From NCBI GenBank assembly GCA_033852165.1, contig JAWSUZ010000006.1, forward strand, positions 124,001-188,000: a stretch of 64,000 nt of DNA, read 5' to 3'. This DNA is from Agarilytica sp033852165. GTDB taxonomy: Bacteria; Pseudomonadota; Gammaproteobacteria; Pseudomonadales; Cellvibrionaceae. A model generated the notes under the pieces. It was not told the origin of the DNA, did not search any database, and saw only the letters and a list, made by a program, of their open reading frames with translations. A program made the position numbers and the translations under genes. Of this stretch, positions 17,934 to 26,748 are shown piece after piece. How positions within the stretch are numbered: position 1 is the first letter of the stretch; the number at the start of each line of letters is the position of its first letter.

Positions 17934-19652
17934 GTGGACCACATACATTCATCCCTTAGAATTTCAATTGCTCAAATTAGTGATAAAGGCCCAAAGCCAG
18001 AAAATCAGGATACAGTGGGCGCACGCATTCCAGAAGGTTCGGCTCTCACCACCAAAGGTATCGCCGTAGTTGTTGCCGATGGCGTCAGTAGCAGTAGCTC
18101 CGCCAAACAAGCGAGCCAGTCGGCCGTAACCGGCTTTTTAACCGACTATTACGCCACACCCGATACATGGCGAACCCAACAATCAGCTGTTCAAGTTATC
18201 CAATCTCTTAATCGTTACCTTTGGGGCCAAAGCCAAAATAATGTTCGCGAAGAAGGCTATCTAACGACATTTTCATCGATTATTTTCAAAGGTGATAAGT
18301 GCTTTATTTTTCATGTGGGCGATTCCCGCGTTTACCGTTATCGCGACAATACCCTTGAACAACTCACCCAGGATCACACACAAAAGATCAATAAAACCAC
18401 AACCTATCTTTGCCGAGCATTGGGAGCTGATTCAATATTAGAAATTGACATGCTCAAAGAAGAGCTGCATATCGGCGATATATTTATGCTCTCCAGCGAT
18501 GGCATTCACGACACCATCCCCAAGCAAAAACTGCAGACATTATTATCGGAACTGAAAGACCCAGACGACACAGCCGAGCAGGCCATTGCCTTAGCGAAAG
18601 AACTCGGCGCAGACGACAACATCAGCATTCAAATCGTTCGCATTGAAGAACTGGGCACCCCATCACAACGCGATGCAATTACTGTTCTTTCGCAACTGCC
18701 GTTCCCCCCCGCCTTAGACGTCGGGCAACGCATTGACCGCTATCGCGTTGAAAAAATCGTTCATGAATCCGAGCGCAGCCAAGTCTATCTAGTTAAGTCT
18801 GACGATGGCCGGCACTACATAATGAAAACGCCATCCATCAATTACGACGATGACCCCGCCTACATTGAACGCTTTGTTATGGAATCGTGGATCGGCTCAA
18901 GAATTCAGAATGCAAATGTCGTCAGAGTTGTTCACCCACCCCATGAGCGGAAATGCCTGTACTACCTGACCGAACACATAGCCGGGCAAACACTGTCAGA
19001 AGTGATCAAAGAAAGAGCCCCAATCGATATTTCCGATGCAGTGGAGCTAACAGAAGCCATTATGAAAGGGCTTCGCGCATTCCACCGTAAAGACACACTT
19101 CACCAAGACATTAAACCCGACAATATTATTCTTGGTCCGAATGGCCCCGTCATCATTGATTTTGGGTCCTGCTTTGTTGCTGGCGTACAAGAAGTCGGCG
19201 CTCCATTCCAAAGAGATACAATACTCGGAACGCTAACCTATTCTGCGCCGGAGTACCGCTACGGCGGTAAAGTCAGCCAAAAATCCGATCAATTTTCACT
19301 GGCCAATATTCTTTATGAAATGATCACAGGGCATCACCCCTATGGCGAAAAGTACGAACGCACGATGAGTTTAAAAGCCTTCCAGCGACTCAGTTATATT
19401 CCCGCAACAAAACGCAATCCACTCGTTCCGATTTGGCTTGACCGTGCGCTAGAAAAGGCGCTCGACATTCAACCCGCCGCGCGATACAACTCGCTCTCAG
19501 AGTTTTTAAAAGACTTAACGCGTCCAAACCCCAACTGGCTGAGCCCCAAGGAAGTCCCCCTACTAGAAAAAGACCCACTGAAGTTTTGGCAAGGAGCTGC
19601 AGGGCTAGGGTGGGCAATGAGTGTTTATTTGGTTATTGAAAAGTTTATTTAA
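17934..19652 (+). CDS. Fused PP2C-type protein phosphatase / Ser-Thr protein kinase
   Basis: A 572-residue bifunctional protein. Residues 10-240 are a PP2C phosphatase with metal-binding ADGVSS (D49), HVGDSRVYRY (D130), SSDGIHD (D189) and GADDNIS (D227-D228). Residues 265-535 are a eukaryotic-type kinase: Lys K298 in YIMKTPS, the catalytic loop HQDIKPDNIIL (390-400), DFG at 409-411, and YSAPEY. The glycine loop lacks the usual GxGxxG and HRD has become HQD. A single C-terminal membrane segment (about 553-570) anchors it. The start is GTG. In Pseudomonas a similar fusion lies next to nitrate assimilation genes; here nirBD is about 4 kb away. That link is inference. Confidence 0.9.
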   Translation: MDHIHSSLRISIAQISDKGPKPENQDTVGARIPEGSALTTKGIAVVVADGVSSSSSAKQASQSAVTGFLTDYYATPDTWRTQQSAVQVIQSLNRYLWGQSQNNVREEGYLTTFSSIIFKGDKCFIFHVGDSRVYRYRDNTLEQLTQDHTQKINKTTTYLCRALGADSILEIDMLKEELHIGDIFMLSSDGIHDTIPKQKLQTLLSELKDPDDTAEQAIALAKELGADDNISIQIVRIEELGTPSQRDAITVLSQLPFPPALDVGQRIDRYRVEKIVHESERSQVYLVKSDDGRHYIMKTPSINYDDDPAYIERFVMESWIGSRIQNANVVRVVHPPHERKCLYYLTEHIAGQTLSEVIKERAPIDISDAVELTEAIMKGLRAFHRKDTLHQDIKPDNIILGPNGPVIIDFGSCFVAGVQEVGAPFQRDTILGTLTYSAPEYRYGGKVSQKSDQFSLANILYEMITGHHPYGEKYERTMSLKAFQRLSYIPATKRNPLVPIWLDRALEKALDIQPAARYNSLSEFLKDLTRPNPNWLSPKEVPLLEKDPLKFWQGAAGLGWAMSVYLVIEKFI

Positions 19653-19741
19653 AAAGCGCGCTCGAAGAGCGTTCTTCGCAATAAAGACAAAATCGAATGG
19701 TTTGTGGTGAAGCGGCGTTTTTAATTTCAGCGGCACTTTAA

Positions 19742-20302
19742 TTACAGCAGCTCTTTAATCCGATTGAAAACCGCTACCGCAGCAGAATCAAAGGACTGAA
19801 GAACCGAGTCGCCGTCAGTTTTTATCAGCTCCAGCGGCGTGAGTAGAATAGCGTCCCCATCAAAATCTTCGGGGTATTTCACCGACAACCTGTTCCCGTC
19901 TTCGCGCACAATATAAACGTGCAATTGCGCTGCTACGGGGTCATTATCTCCAGATCGCGTAATAAAACCGTAACGCTCAATCGTTAGTGTATTGAAATTA
20001 TTTCCACTGCCAATTTTTTGAAAAGCGCGACCTAAAACATTTTTAATAGCAAACCCGCTTTCGCGGGCTGCGCCATCAATATCTTTAGCAATGCCTTCAT
20101 CGATCGCCACGCCAATTGCGATACCCATTGGCCCCATAGAAGACATCAGCATCATACCGGCACCCGCTCCCTTACCCTGAAATCGAATACGGTCAGGCTC
20201 TGGAGCGGTAATATCCAAAGCTCTGACTGACGGAGGCTGCATTGCACAGGAAGTGAACGACAAAATCAGAAAAACGAGTAAGCAGGGTCGAAAGAAAGGC
20301 AT
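19742..20302 (-). CDS. Hypothetical lipoprotein
   Basis: A 186-residue protein with a lipoprotein signal peptide; the lipobox ends in SFTSC, with the Cys at about residue 19. The mature part has a glycine- and methionine-rich stretch (GAGAGMMLMSSMGPMGIAIG) that could insert in or lie on a membrane. A mixed alpha/beta C-terminus follows, with VAAQLHVYIVRED. I do not recognise the family. It is a single gene, tail to tail with the phosphatase/kinase gene. Confidence 0.6.
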   Translation of the reverse strand: MPFFRPCLLVFLILSFTSCAMQPPSVRALDITAPEPDRIRFQGKGAGAGMMLMSSMGPMGIAIGVAIDEGIAKDIDGAARESGFAIKNVLGRAFQKIGSGNNFNTLTIERYGFITRSGDNDPVAAQLHVYIVREDGNRLSVKYPEDFDGDAILLTPLELIKTDGDSVLQSFDSAAVAVFNRIKELL

Positions 20303-20371
20303 AGCGAGTGTTTATTCTAAAAATTTACGGGAGGGCCTAGTGACCCAAGATCAACGCGCTTGATTCAAGCC

Positions 20372-20806
20372 CTAAAAAGGAACGTCGTCATCGAAGCTAC
20401 CTGTGCTAGGCGGCTGCTTGCCGTAGTCGGGCGTAGGCTCACTACCGTAACTGGGCATTTCCTGGCTTTCATAGCCTGTCGGAGCCGCCGCGCTCGCGCC
20501 TTCTGAAGCAGATTGAATTCTCCAAGCCTGCAAGCTCGTGAAGCATTTTTCACCCTTGCCGTTACCCGCCCAAAGGCGCCCAGACAGGTTGAAATGCGCC
20601 ACAATTTCATCGCCCAAGTTGTAGGAATCCATCAGCACACAATTGTCTTTAATCAGCTCCATGGCAACGTAGTTTGGGTAAGCTTCATTCTCCCCCGCTC
20701 CCGTGAGCTTGATGACGAACTCTCTTTTCGTGAATCCATTACTACCATATTCGGTGGTGTAACCAATAGAGTGGATTTCACCTTGTACTTCAAAACTTTG
20801 TGCCAT
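20372..20806 (-). CDS. DUF3127-like OB-fold protein with an SSB-type acidic tail
   Basis: From the ATG at 20806 the protein has 144 residues (upstream frame to 20857 lacks support). Residues 1-100 form a beta-rich domain like DUF3127, thought to be OB-fold; FEVQGEIHSIG and TKREFVIKL are its strands. Residues 100-135 are a flexible Gly/Ser/Pro/Gln linker, and the chain ends SFDDDVPF. That arrangement (OB-fold, disordered linker, acidic tip with a final Pro-Phe) is exactly that of bacterial SSB, whose tail recruits repair and replication proteins. A role on single-stranded DNA or as an SSB-partner competitor is inference. Confidence 0.7.
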   Translation of the reverse strand: MAQSFEVQGEIHSIGYTTEYGSNGFTKREFVIKLTGAGENEAYPNYVAMELIKDNCVLMDSYNLGDEIVAHFNLSGRLWAGNGKGEKCFTSLQAWRIQSASEGASAAAPTGYESQEMPSYGSEPTPDYGKQPPSTGSFDDDVPF

Positions 20807-21235
20807 TTTACTGCTCTTTTTTACGGTTTTTACTATGAATATTCGATAACGGCGCATCAGTGCGCGGACAGACGGGGCATTATCGAGCCAATAGTAGAAA
20901 ACAACAAGGGAATAGATAGATAAGGCTTCTCCGCGCTAAACGTAAAACATAAGCGTTTTCGAAGGATTATTGTTGCAACCGCTAACAGGGCTGGCAACCC
21001 TGACCTCAAAATGCTCAAAACGGCAGACAACATAGAAGAATTCAGCTCTCAGCAAATAAAGTGCCTGCACTCATATCCCGTATTCATAGCCCTCCAAATC
21101 CAAATACGCAGCACCCAGGAAAGGCTTGGATATAATATTCAGGCAAGGAGACTCTTTCGCTGTGATAGTAGGTCGCGACTGACGCACAACACACCTATTT
21201 ACCATTTATTTTACACGCCCATTGAATAGCGAAGC
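20807..21235. other. Intergenic region without a gene
   Basis: There are 429 bases between two minus-strand genes. A TATAAT followed by AAGGAG occurs near 21131-21150 on the plus strand but leads into no open frame longer than a few codons. Nothing else was recognised. Confidence 0.45.
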
Positions 21236-21646
21236 TTAAGATATACCCTTTTCAAACTGCTTTACGCCCTGAGGTATTGAAACATGCGGAAGCTTGCTCT
21301 TCACCCATACGTGATGAGATGGCTTGACCTCAAAGGGCGCTGACATTTGTTGAGTAGCCACGCCAATTAGCGTGGGAAATCCTTCCGAGCTATCAAACAT
21401 TACAGAATTGCAGTTAGAACATAACTCACGAACCGTTAGGCTTCCTGATTCCGACGTAAACTCCTGTACGGAAAGCTTTCCAGACACGTTAACGCTAGAA
21501 CGGTTAAAAAAGGCAAGTGTCGTATAATCATTCTTAGTGACCTCTCTGCAATCACTGCAATGACAACATAGTTGAATAACTGGATTTTTCGTTGATTTGA
21601 ACTCGACTTCCCCGCAGCTACAAGCAGCTGCTATTACGTTATTCAT
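21236..21646 (-). CDS. GFA-family zinc protein (glutathione-dependent formaldehyde-activating-like)
   Basis: About 136 residues from the ATG at 21646; an ATG at 21706 would add 20. The protein carries the GFA zinc-binding pattern: CSCGEV, then CCHCSDCR, then CSNCNSVMFD. Most members of this fold have no proven enzymatic role, and formaldehyde activation applies only to a few. It lies directly downstream of the attC-like site and the 88-residue gene, in the same orientation, so it could itself be a cassette, but no second attC was found beyond it. Confidence 0.75.
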   Translation of the reverse strand: MNNVIAAACSCGEVEFKSTKNPVIQLCCHCSDCREVTKNDYTTLAFFNRSSVNVSGKLSVQEFTSESGSLTVRELCSNCNSVMFDSSEGFPTLIGVATQQMSAPFEVKPSHHVWVKSKLPHVSIPQGVKQFEKGIS

Positions 21647-21765
21647 TGAATCAACTTTTCTATAATTGTGGGAGGATGGCGCCTTAAGAATTGGCGTAGA
21701 TGCCATTCATTTAATTTATGAGGTGGCGATTTCAACCGATATCACCAACTGCTTTAAAATATTAC

Positions 21766-21876
21766 TCTAACGCCAACTTCAATTGCGTTTTGATGCGGTG
21801 GAGTTTTGCGCATTTGCCAAGCAGATGCGCAAAATGTAGCGTAGTCGAAAATGTCAACTGGAACGCCTTGCTAACT
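21766..21876 (-). repeat. attC-like integron recombination site (candidate)
   Basis: Read on the minus strand it starts immediately after the stop of the 88-residue gene, with GTTAGCAAGGCGTTCCAGTTG, then a perfect 10-bp stem TTTTGCGCAT / ATGCGCAAAA extended by TGC/GCA, and ends GTTGGCGTTAGA. The outer arms pair imperfectly (TTCCAGTTG with CAATTGAA) with a one-base bulge, as in attC sites. The far end GGCGTTAGA matches the R' core GTTRRRY. The near core reads TTAGC where TAAC is expected, so the site may be decayed. No integrase gene is in the window. Confidence 0.4.
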
Positions 21877-21879
21877 TTT

Positions 21880-22146
21880 TTACAGGTCAAGATTTCTGGT
21901 TAAAACCTCTGCGGATGTAATAATTCGTTTTGTCCGATAAAGCTCAGGATGTTTTTCGTTGTCAGCATACCCTACCGGTTCGCCAGCGCCAGTGTTTACA
22001 AACCAAGAATTTTCCGGGCTACGATCAGCTAGTAGCTTTTTAAATTCAGCAGGTTTAATGCCTAGCGCTTGCGCTACTGCATTGTAGGTACAGCGAGTCT
22101 TAACTTGGTTCAGGTAATCTCGTACTATGGTAATTTTGTCCAACAT
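21880..22146 (-). CDS. Small conserved-looking hypothetical protein, possible cassette gene
   Basis: An 88-residue soluble protein. TYNAVAQALGIKPAEFKKLL near residue 20-38 reads like a helix-turn-helix or small winged-helix start. It is followed by NSWFVNTGAGEPVGYADNEK and a C-terminal basic helix. I do not recognise a named family. It is followed after its stop by an attC-like structure, so an integron cassette origin is possible. The ATG has a modest purine stretch upstream (AGAGATTC). Confidence 0.55.
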   Translation of the reverse strand: MLDKITIVRDYLNQVKTRCTYNAVAQALGIKPAEFKKLLADRSPENSWFVNTGAGEPVGYADNEKHPELYRTKRIITSAEVLTRNLDL

Positions 22147-22784
22147 TAAAAAAGAATCTCTAGAAAGTTAACGTTTTTATTGTGCCGCATGCGCGTTTAG
22201 CAATTCTACAAAACCCAACATACAACAGCAACTATTTGATTTAAAAGAAAATTTCATGAGAAGTAAAAAGCCCTCTGCAGAAAAACCCGTACGAGGGAAT
22301 GCACTCACACAGAAACTCCCCTTATAAAATCACTAACCGATTGACTTTAAACTTATTTTTGACGCTTCCAGTCTAAACGCGTATATGCTTCGGCCAAAAC
22401 ACGCACAACATGTTCAATCGTTCGTTTTAATTTTTCTGAAAACATTTTGGGGGGGCGGGCGGGACTCACAAGAAAGGACGAATCGATTCTACAGAGCAAC
22501 TCCTCAATCAATAATGCATGAATTCTGCACTATTTTTCGCTATTACGCCAGCAGAAAAAGGAAAGCTCTCTGCAAGTTAAGAGGCGGGGAACGCACTACT
22601 GCCGTCTTAAGACTTTGGGAATCGGTACACATTGGCTCATGTAGGTGGCTTCAGGCTCAAATAGCACTTACCCAAGGGGGGCTTCTAACGACCTAACGCC
22701 CCTCTAACGGGGAGTATCTGCGCAAGCCAGCCCATTCCTTTAGCTCTTAAGTAAGCGCCACTCGAGTCTGAGCGGGTTAGTTAT
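22147..22784. other. Long intergenic region without a supported gene
   Basis: There are 638 bases here. A 103-codon open frame at 22385-22696 on the plus strand has no ribosome-binding site and an unlikely composition (Cys-, Arg- and Trp-rich), so it was not called. Runs of G at 22449-22456 and 22674-22681 are unusual for the window. No structured RNA could be assigned. Confidence 0.45.
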
Positions 22785-23105
22785 TTAGATTCTCCACTTA
22801 CCAGGCTGAACCTTCAAAACAAGGACTTCGCCCGAACGGCTGGTTTCACACAATAGTTTTTTTGCGTCTTTACCCAAATCGCTCACCTCATATAGATTGA
22901 TCCAATGCTTATAGCGATCAATTTCCACGGTGGTGGCGGTTTTACGCTTGAACTTGTAAGAGACGCCTTCGGATAAATCGGCCTCCATTGCGCTTTTACA
23001 CTGGCGCAGCGATTCCTTGCTGTTCACCTTCTCGGCGGCTGCAACTCCGGTGCTGACGTTCATGCTAAGTATGATTGCGATGATCGGAAAAATAGATGTT
23101 TTCAT
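22785..23105 (-). CDS. Small secreted hypothetical protein
   Basis: A 106-residue protein with an N-terminal signal peptide, MKTSIFPIIAIILSMNVSTG ending VAAAEK, so probably periplasmic (mature about 82 residues). Two Cys (in LRQCKSAME and LLCETS) could form a disulfide. The C-terminus VLVLKVQPGKWRI is strand-like. The family was not recognised. It is upstream-divergent from the HxlR regulator across about 165 bases; a regulatory link is only a guess. Confidence 0.55.
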   Translation of the reverse strand: MKTSIFPIIAIILSMNVSTGVAAAEKVNSKESLRQCKSAMEADLSEGVSYKFKRKTATTVEIDRYKHWINLYEVSDLGKDAKKLLCETSRSGEVLVLKVQPGKWRI

Positions 23106-23271
23106 AAAATTAGCCCTCGTTAGCTATAACCATTTCGATAGAATACGACCTAAATAGGTCCTCTTTAGAGACTAGTCCTTAAAGACAACCTAACGATAGT
23201 CGAGTTAGTCCTAAAAAACAACTGTTTTCTATTTCCTTATTTTTACTCAAAATTGATGCATAATTAGCGTT

Positions 23272-23781
23272 ATGGACACAACATCACATAGCAAACTCCA
23301 ATGCTCGTTTTCGATAGCGATAGCCACTATTGGTGACCCCTGGTCCTCATTAATCTTGCGAGATTTGATGATTTTTGGGGGTACACGTCGTTTTGAACAA
23401 TTGAGAGAGGGCTTGGGCATTTCCCGAAATGTGCTGACAGGCCGACTCAACACTCTGGTTGAGCAAGAAATTGTGCGCAAATTCCCCATTGAAGAAGGCG
23501 CAAAACGCATGGAGTACCGTCTATCTCGCAAGGGCTGGGAGCTCATTCCTGTATTGCTTGCAACCCATCAATGGTGTGAAAACTGGAGCGACGACCCAGA
23601 CAACTCGGTACTTAAGTTTGTTGAAACGGAAACAGGGGAAGAAATCGCACCAATAGGCGTCTACTCAAAGAATGGAAACTTACTCGGCGTAGGCTCAATT
23701 AGCGCCGAACCCAAGACGGAAAAAGCACGACAATACTTATCCGAACTAAAAAACCAAACCAGCAAAAAATCCCGCACGTAA
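23272..23781 (+). CDS. HxlR-family transcriptional regulator
   Basis: A 169-residue winged-helix regulator. Residues 10-100 are the HxlR domain: CSFSIAIATIGDPWSSLILRDL, then FEQLREGLGISRNVLTGRL (the recognition helix) and EYRLSRKGWEL (the wing). The family's conserved Cys is present near the N-terminus (C11), a residue that senses aldehydes or redox state in some members. The C-terminal 70 residues are an acidic extension beyond the usual 110-residue HxlR size. Targets are unknown; nirD is convergent and the small secreted protein is divergent. Confidence 0.9.
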   Translation: MDTTSHSKLQCSFSIAIATIGDPWSSLILRDLMIFGGTRRFEQLREGLGISRNVLTGRLNTLVEQEIVRKFPIEEGAKRMEYRLSRKGWELIPVLLATHQWCENWSDDPDNSVLKFVETETGEEIAPIGVYSKNGNLLGVGSISAEPKTEKARQYLSELKNQTSKKSRT

Positions 23782-23790
23782 AACAGACAA

Positions 23791-23818
23791 AAAAATAGCG
23801 GCTAAAGCCGCTATTTTA
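23791..23818. terminator. Bidirectional rho-independent terminator
   Basis: The stem AATAGCGGC / GCCGCTATT has a TAAA loop, with T4 on the plus side and a run of seven T on the minus side. It lies between the convergent HxlR gene and nirD, and is strongest for nirBD. Confidence 0.85.
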
Positions 23819-23840
23819 CAAACACTGCACAGGGTCAACT

Positions 23841-24179
23841 CTACCCAATTGAAAGCTCTACAGTCCCGTCACTCACACGTACCGGGTAGGCCTTAATACT
23901 GACAGCCTCATCTTCCAAGCACTCCCCCGTTTCAAGCACAAAATGCTGCTTGTATATCGGAGAAGCCACAACAACTTTACCACCCAGATCGCCAACAATA
24001 CCACGCGCTAAAACAGCGGCATTGGTAAACGGGTCAATTGCACTCACTGCAAAAAAGTCATTCTTTACATTAAATACAGCTACTTGCTCGCCCGCAACCA
24101 AGGCACGTACGCCAGTATTTACGGTAATATCTTCAGTCTTACAAACCGCTTGCCATTGCATATCTTTAGATTCACTCAT
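23841..24179 (-). CDS. nirD: Nitrite reductase (NADH) small subunit
   Basis: A 112-residue subunit of the cytoplasmic assimilatory NADH-nitrite reductase. It has the Rieske-like beta fold (AVFNVKNDFFAVSAIDPFTN, YKQHFVLETGECLEDE) but lacks the two Cys-His pairs that would hold a [2Fe-2S] cluster, as usual for NirD. It follows nirB after 19 bases in the same direction and is the last gene before a strong terminator. Confidence 0.95.
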   Translation of the reverse strand: MSESKDMQWQAVCKTEDITVNTGVRALVAGEQVAVFNVKNDFFAVSAIDPFTNAAVLARGIVGDLGGKVVVASPIYKQHFVLETGECLEDEAVSIKAYPVRVSDGTVELSIG

Positions 24180-24198
24180 TATCTAATTCTCCTCGACC

Positions 24199-26748
24199 TT
24201 ATACCGACACTAACGCGTCAGCATCATCAATAATTCGAACAAGCTCTTCTTCCGTTGCAGGACGAATCTGTTCACGCTCTTCTACGAATACTACGGTTGA
24301 ATCTTTTTCATCACTGTTTACAAAAGTGCGGAAACGTTTAACTTTTTCTGCATCTTCAATCGTGGTTTTCCACTCACACTGATAAGTATCAATGACGACT
24401 GACATTTCTTTTTCTAGCTCTTCAGCAAGGCCAAGCTTGTCATCAATCACAACTGATTTAAGGTAATCCAAACCGCCTTCTAAATTATCCATCCAAACAG
24501 AGGTTCGCTGTAAGCGATCGGCAGTGCCAACATAGAACATCAAGAAACGATCGATGTATTTAATGAGGGTTTCGTCGTCCAGACCAGTCGCAAATAAATC
24601 TGCGTGACGCGGCTTCATTCCGCCGTTACCACACACGTACATGCTCCATCCGTTTTCAGTCGCGATAACGCCCACATCTTTACTTTGCGCTTCTGCACAT
24701 TCACGCGTACAACCCGAAACAGCAAACTTAAGTTTATGAGGTGAGCGTAAACCCTTGTAGCGATCTTCAATCATAATTGCAGTTTTAACGCTGTCTAGAA
24801 CACCGTAACGACACCAGGTACTGCCCACACATGATTTAACGGTCCGTACAGATTTGCCGTAGGCATGGCCCGTTTCAAAACCGGCATCGATGAGTTCCCT
24901 CCATATTTCAGGCAACTCGTGTTGCTGAGCACCAAACAAATCGATTCGCTGACCACCGGTGATTTTGGTGTAAAGATTATATTTTTTAGCGACTTCACCA
25001 AGAACAATGAGCTTATCAGGTGTTATTTCACCACCGGCAATTCGCGGTACGATTGAGTATGTACCGTTCTTTTGCATGTTCGCCATAAAATGATCATTGG
25101 TGTCTTGCAGGCTAGCATGCGACGCTTCAAGCACATAATCATTCCAACAACTGGCTAAAATACTGCCCGCTGTTGGCTTACAAATATCACAACCTAAACC
25201 TGAACCGTGCTTTTCGAGTAGCTCGTCAAAGGTCTTAATTTTGCCAACACGAACCAAATGGTAAAGCTCTTGGCGTGTATGAGGGAAATGCTCACAAAGG
25301 TCGGTATTAACTTCTACACCGAGCTTGGTCAATTCTGAATTCAATAATTGCGTAGCCAATGCAACACAGCCGCCACAACCAGTACCCGCTTTAGTACACG
25401 ATTTAATATCGCCGATGGTTGTCGCACCATCCACAACCGCTTGGCAAATTTGACCTTTTGTCACTTCGTGGCAAGTACAAATATGAGCTTCGTCAGGAAG
25501 GCTATCAACGCCCATGCCCACAGAAGCCGCGCCATCTATGCTTGGTAAAATTAGCGCTTCTGGTGATTCAGGTAGGTCCATTCCATGAACACACATTTGC
25601 TGAAGCGTACCGTAAGCTTCTGCCTCGCCTACCATAACAACGCCGAGTAGCTTGCTGCCGTCTTCACTGACAACCAGACGCTTATATACACCTGCTACGT
25701 CATCTTGATAAACGTAGCTTTTCGCCCCAGGCGTTCGTGCTTGCGCGTCACCAATACTGGCAACATCAACACCTAGGAGTTTTAGCTTGGTGCTCATGTC
25801 CGCACCAGTAAACGCTTCATCACCGCCTTTAATATGAGAAGCGACTACTTTGGCCATTTGATAGCCTGGCGCTACTAATCCGAATATTTTGCCTTCCCAA
25901 AGCGCACACTCACCAATTGCGTATACGTCTTCGACAGAAGTCTGGCAGGCATTATTGACGACAATACCGCCACGCTCACCAATCTCGATATCGAATTCAC
26001 GGGCTAATTCATCCTGCGGACGAATACCTGCAGAGAACAAGATCATGTCCGTTTCAAGATGGGTGCCATCAGCAAAGTTCATGCGATATCGCGCATTTTC
26101 ACCTGCAACAATTTCTTTGGTGTTTTTTTCGGTATGAACGGTAACGCCCATGCCTTCGATTTTTGAACGCAACAGCGCACCGCCGCCCTCATCAAGCTGA
26201 ACTGCCATAAGACGAGGAGCAAATTCAACAATGTGAACCTCCAAGCCTAAATTCTTTAAGGCATTACCGGCTTCTAGACCTAACAGCCCACCACCGACAA
26301 CTACGCCAATTTTGCTTTCTTTAGCAGAGGCGGTCATATCTTCAAGATCTTCAATGGTTCGATACACGAGACAATGAGGCTGATCTTTACCTGGGATAGG
26401 AGGAACAAACGGATAGGAGCCCGTTGCTAGAACCAGTTTGTCATAAGCTTCTTCTCGACCACTGGCCGTCACAACTTTTTTATCGTCAAACTTAAGGCCA
26501 ACAACCTTATCGTTTAAAACAAATTTAATACCGTTTTCTTCGTAGTAAGCAGCAGATGTCAGCATTAAGTCTTCTGCTGTAGCGCCAGCAAAGTAAGAGC
26601 TTAATTGAACCCGGTCATAAGCGAGACGGGGTTCTTCTGAAAACGTAATAATGTCGTACTGATCCCTGCTATCGTCTCCGAGCATATTCTCGATAAACTT
26701 ATGGCCAACCATACCGTTGCCGATAACTACTATGCGCTGCTTACTCAT
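24199..26748 (-). CDS. nirB: Nitrite reductase (NADH) large subunit
   Basis: An 849-residue cytoplasmic enzyme that reduces nitrite to ammonium with NADH. Residues 1-400 are the FAD/NAD oxidoreductase part with VVIGNGMVGHKF and VVVGGGLLGLEAGN. Residues 420-480 are the BFD-like [2Fe-2S] domain (CTCHEV...CGGC). Residues 545-800 are the nitrite/sulfite reductase half with the siroheme-4Fe4S ligands in CVGSTWCRYG and GCTRECAEA. Full length. A candidate sigma-54 promoter lies about 70 bases upstream, which would fit nitrogen-limited (NtrC) control. No nitrate reductase or transporter gene is in the window. Confidence 0.97.
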   Translation of the reverse strand: MSKQRIVVIGNGMVGHKFIENMLGDDSRDQYDIITFSEEPRLAYDRVQLSSYFAGATAEDLMLTSAAYYEENGIKFVLNDKVVGLKFDDKKVVTASGREEAYDKLVLATGSYPFVPPIPGKDQPHCLVYRTIEDLEDMTASAKESKIGVVVGGGLLGLEAGNALKNLGLEVHIVEFAPRLMAVQLDEGGGALLRSKIEGMGVTVHTEKNTKEIVAGENARYRMNFADGTHLETDMILFSAGIRPQDELAREFDIEIGERGGIVVNNACQTSVEDVYAIGECALWEGKIFGLVAPGYQMAKVVASHIKGGDEAFTGADMSTKLKLLGVDVASIGDAQARTPGAKSYVYQDDVAGVYKRLVVSEDGSKLLGVVMVGEAEAYGTLQQMCVHGMDLPESPEALILPSIDGAASVGMGVDSLPDEAHICTCHEVTKGQICQAVVDGATTIGDIKSCTKAGTGCGGCVALATQLLNSELTKLGVEVNTDLCEHFPHTRQELYHLVRVGKIKTFDELLEKHGSGLGCDICKPTAGSILASCWNDYVLEASHASLQDTNDHFMANMQKNGTYSIVPRIAGGEITPDKLIVLGEVAKKYNLYTKITGGQRIDLFGAQQHELPEIWRELIDAGFETGHAYGKSVRTVKSCVGSTWCRYGVLDSVKTAIMIEDRYKGLRSPHKLKFAVSGCTRECAEAQSKDVGVIATENGWSMYVCGNGGMKPRHADLFATGLDDETLIKYIDRFLMFYVGTADRLQRTSVWMDNLEGGLDYLKSVVIDDKLGLAEELEKEMSVVIDTYQCEWKTTIEDAEKVKRFRTFVNSDEKDSTVVFVEEREQIRPATEEELVRIIDDADALVSV

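Noticed and set aside
22385..22696. A 103-codon plus-strand frame
   Set aside because: No ribosome-binding site, odd composition and no recognisable domain; probably random.
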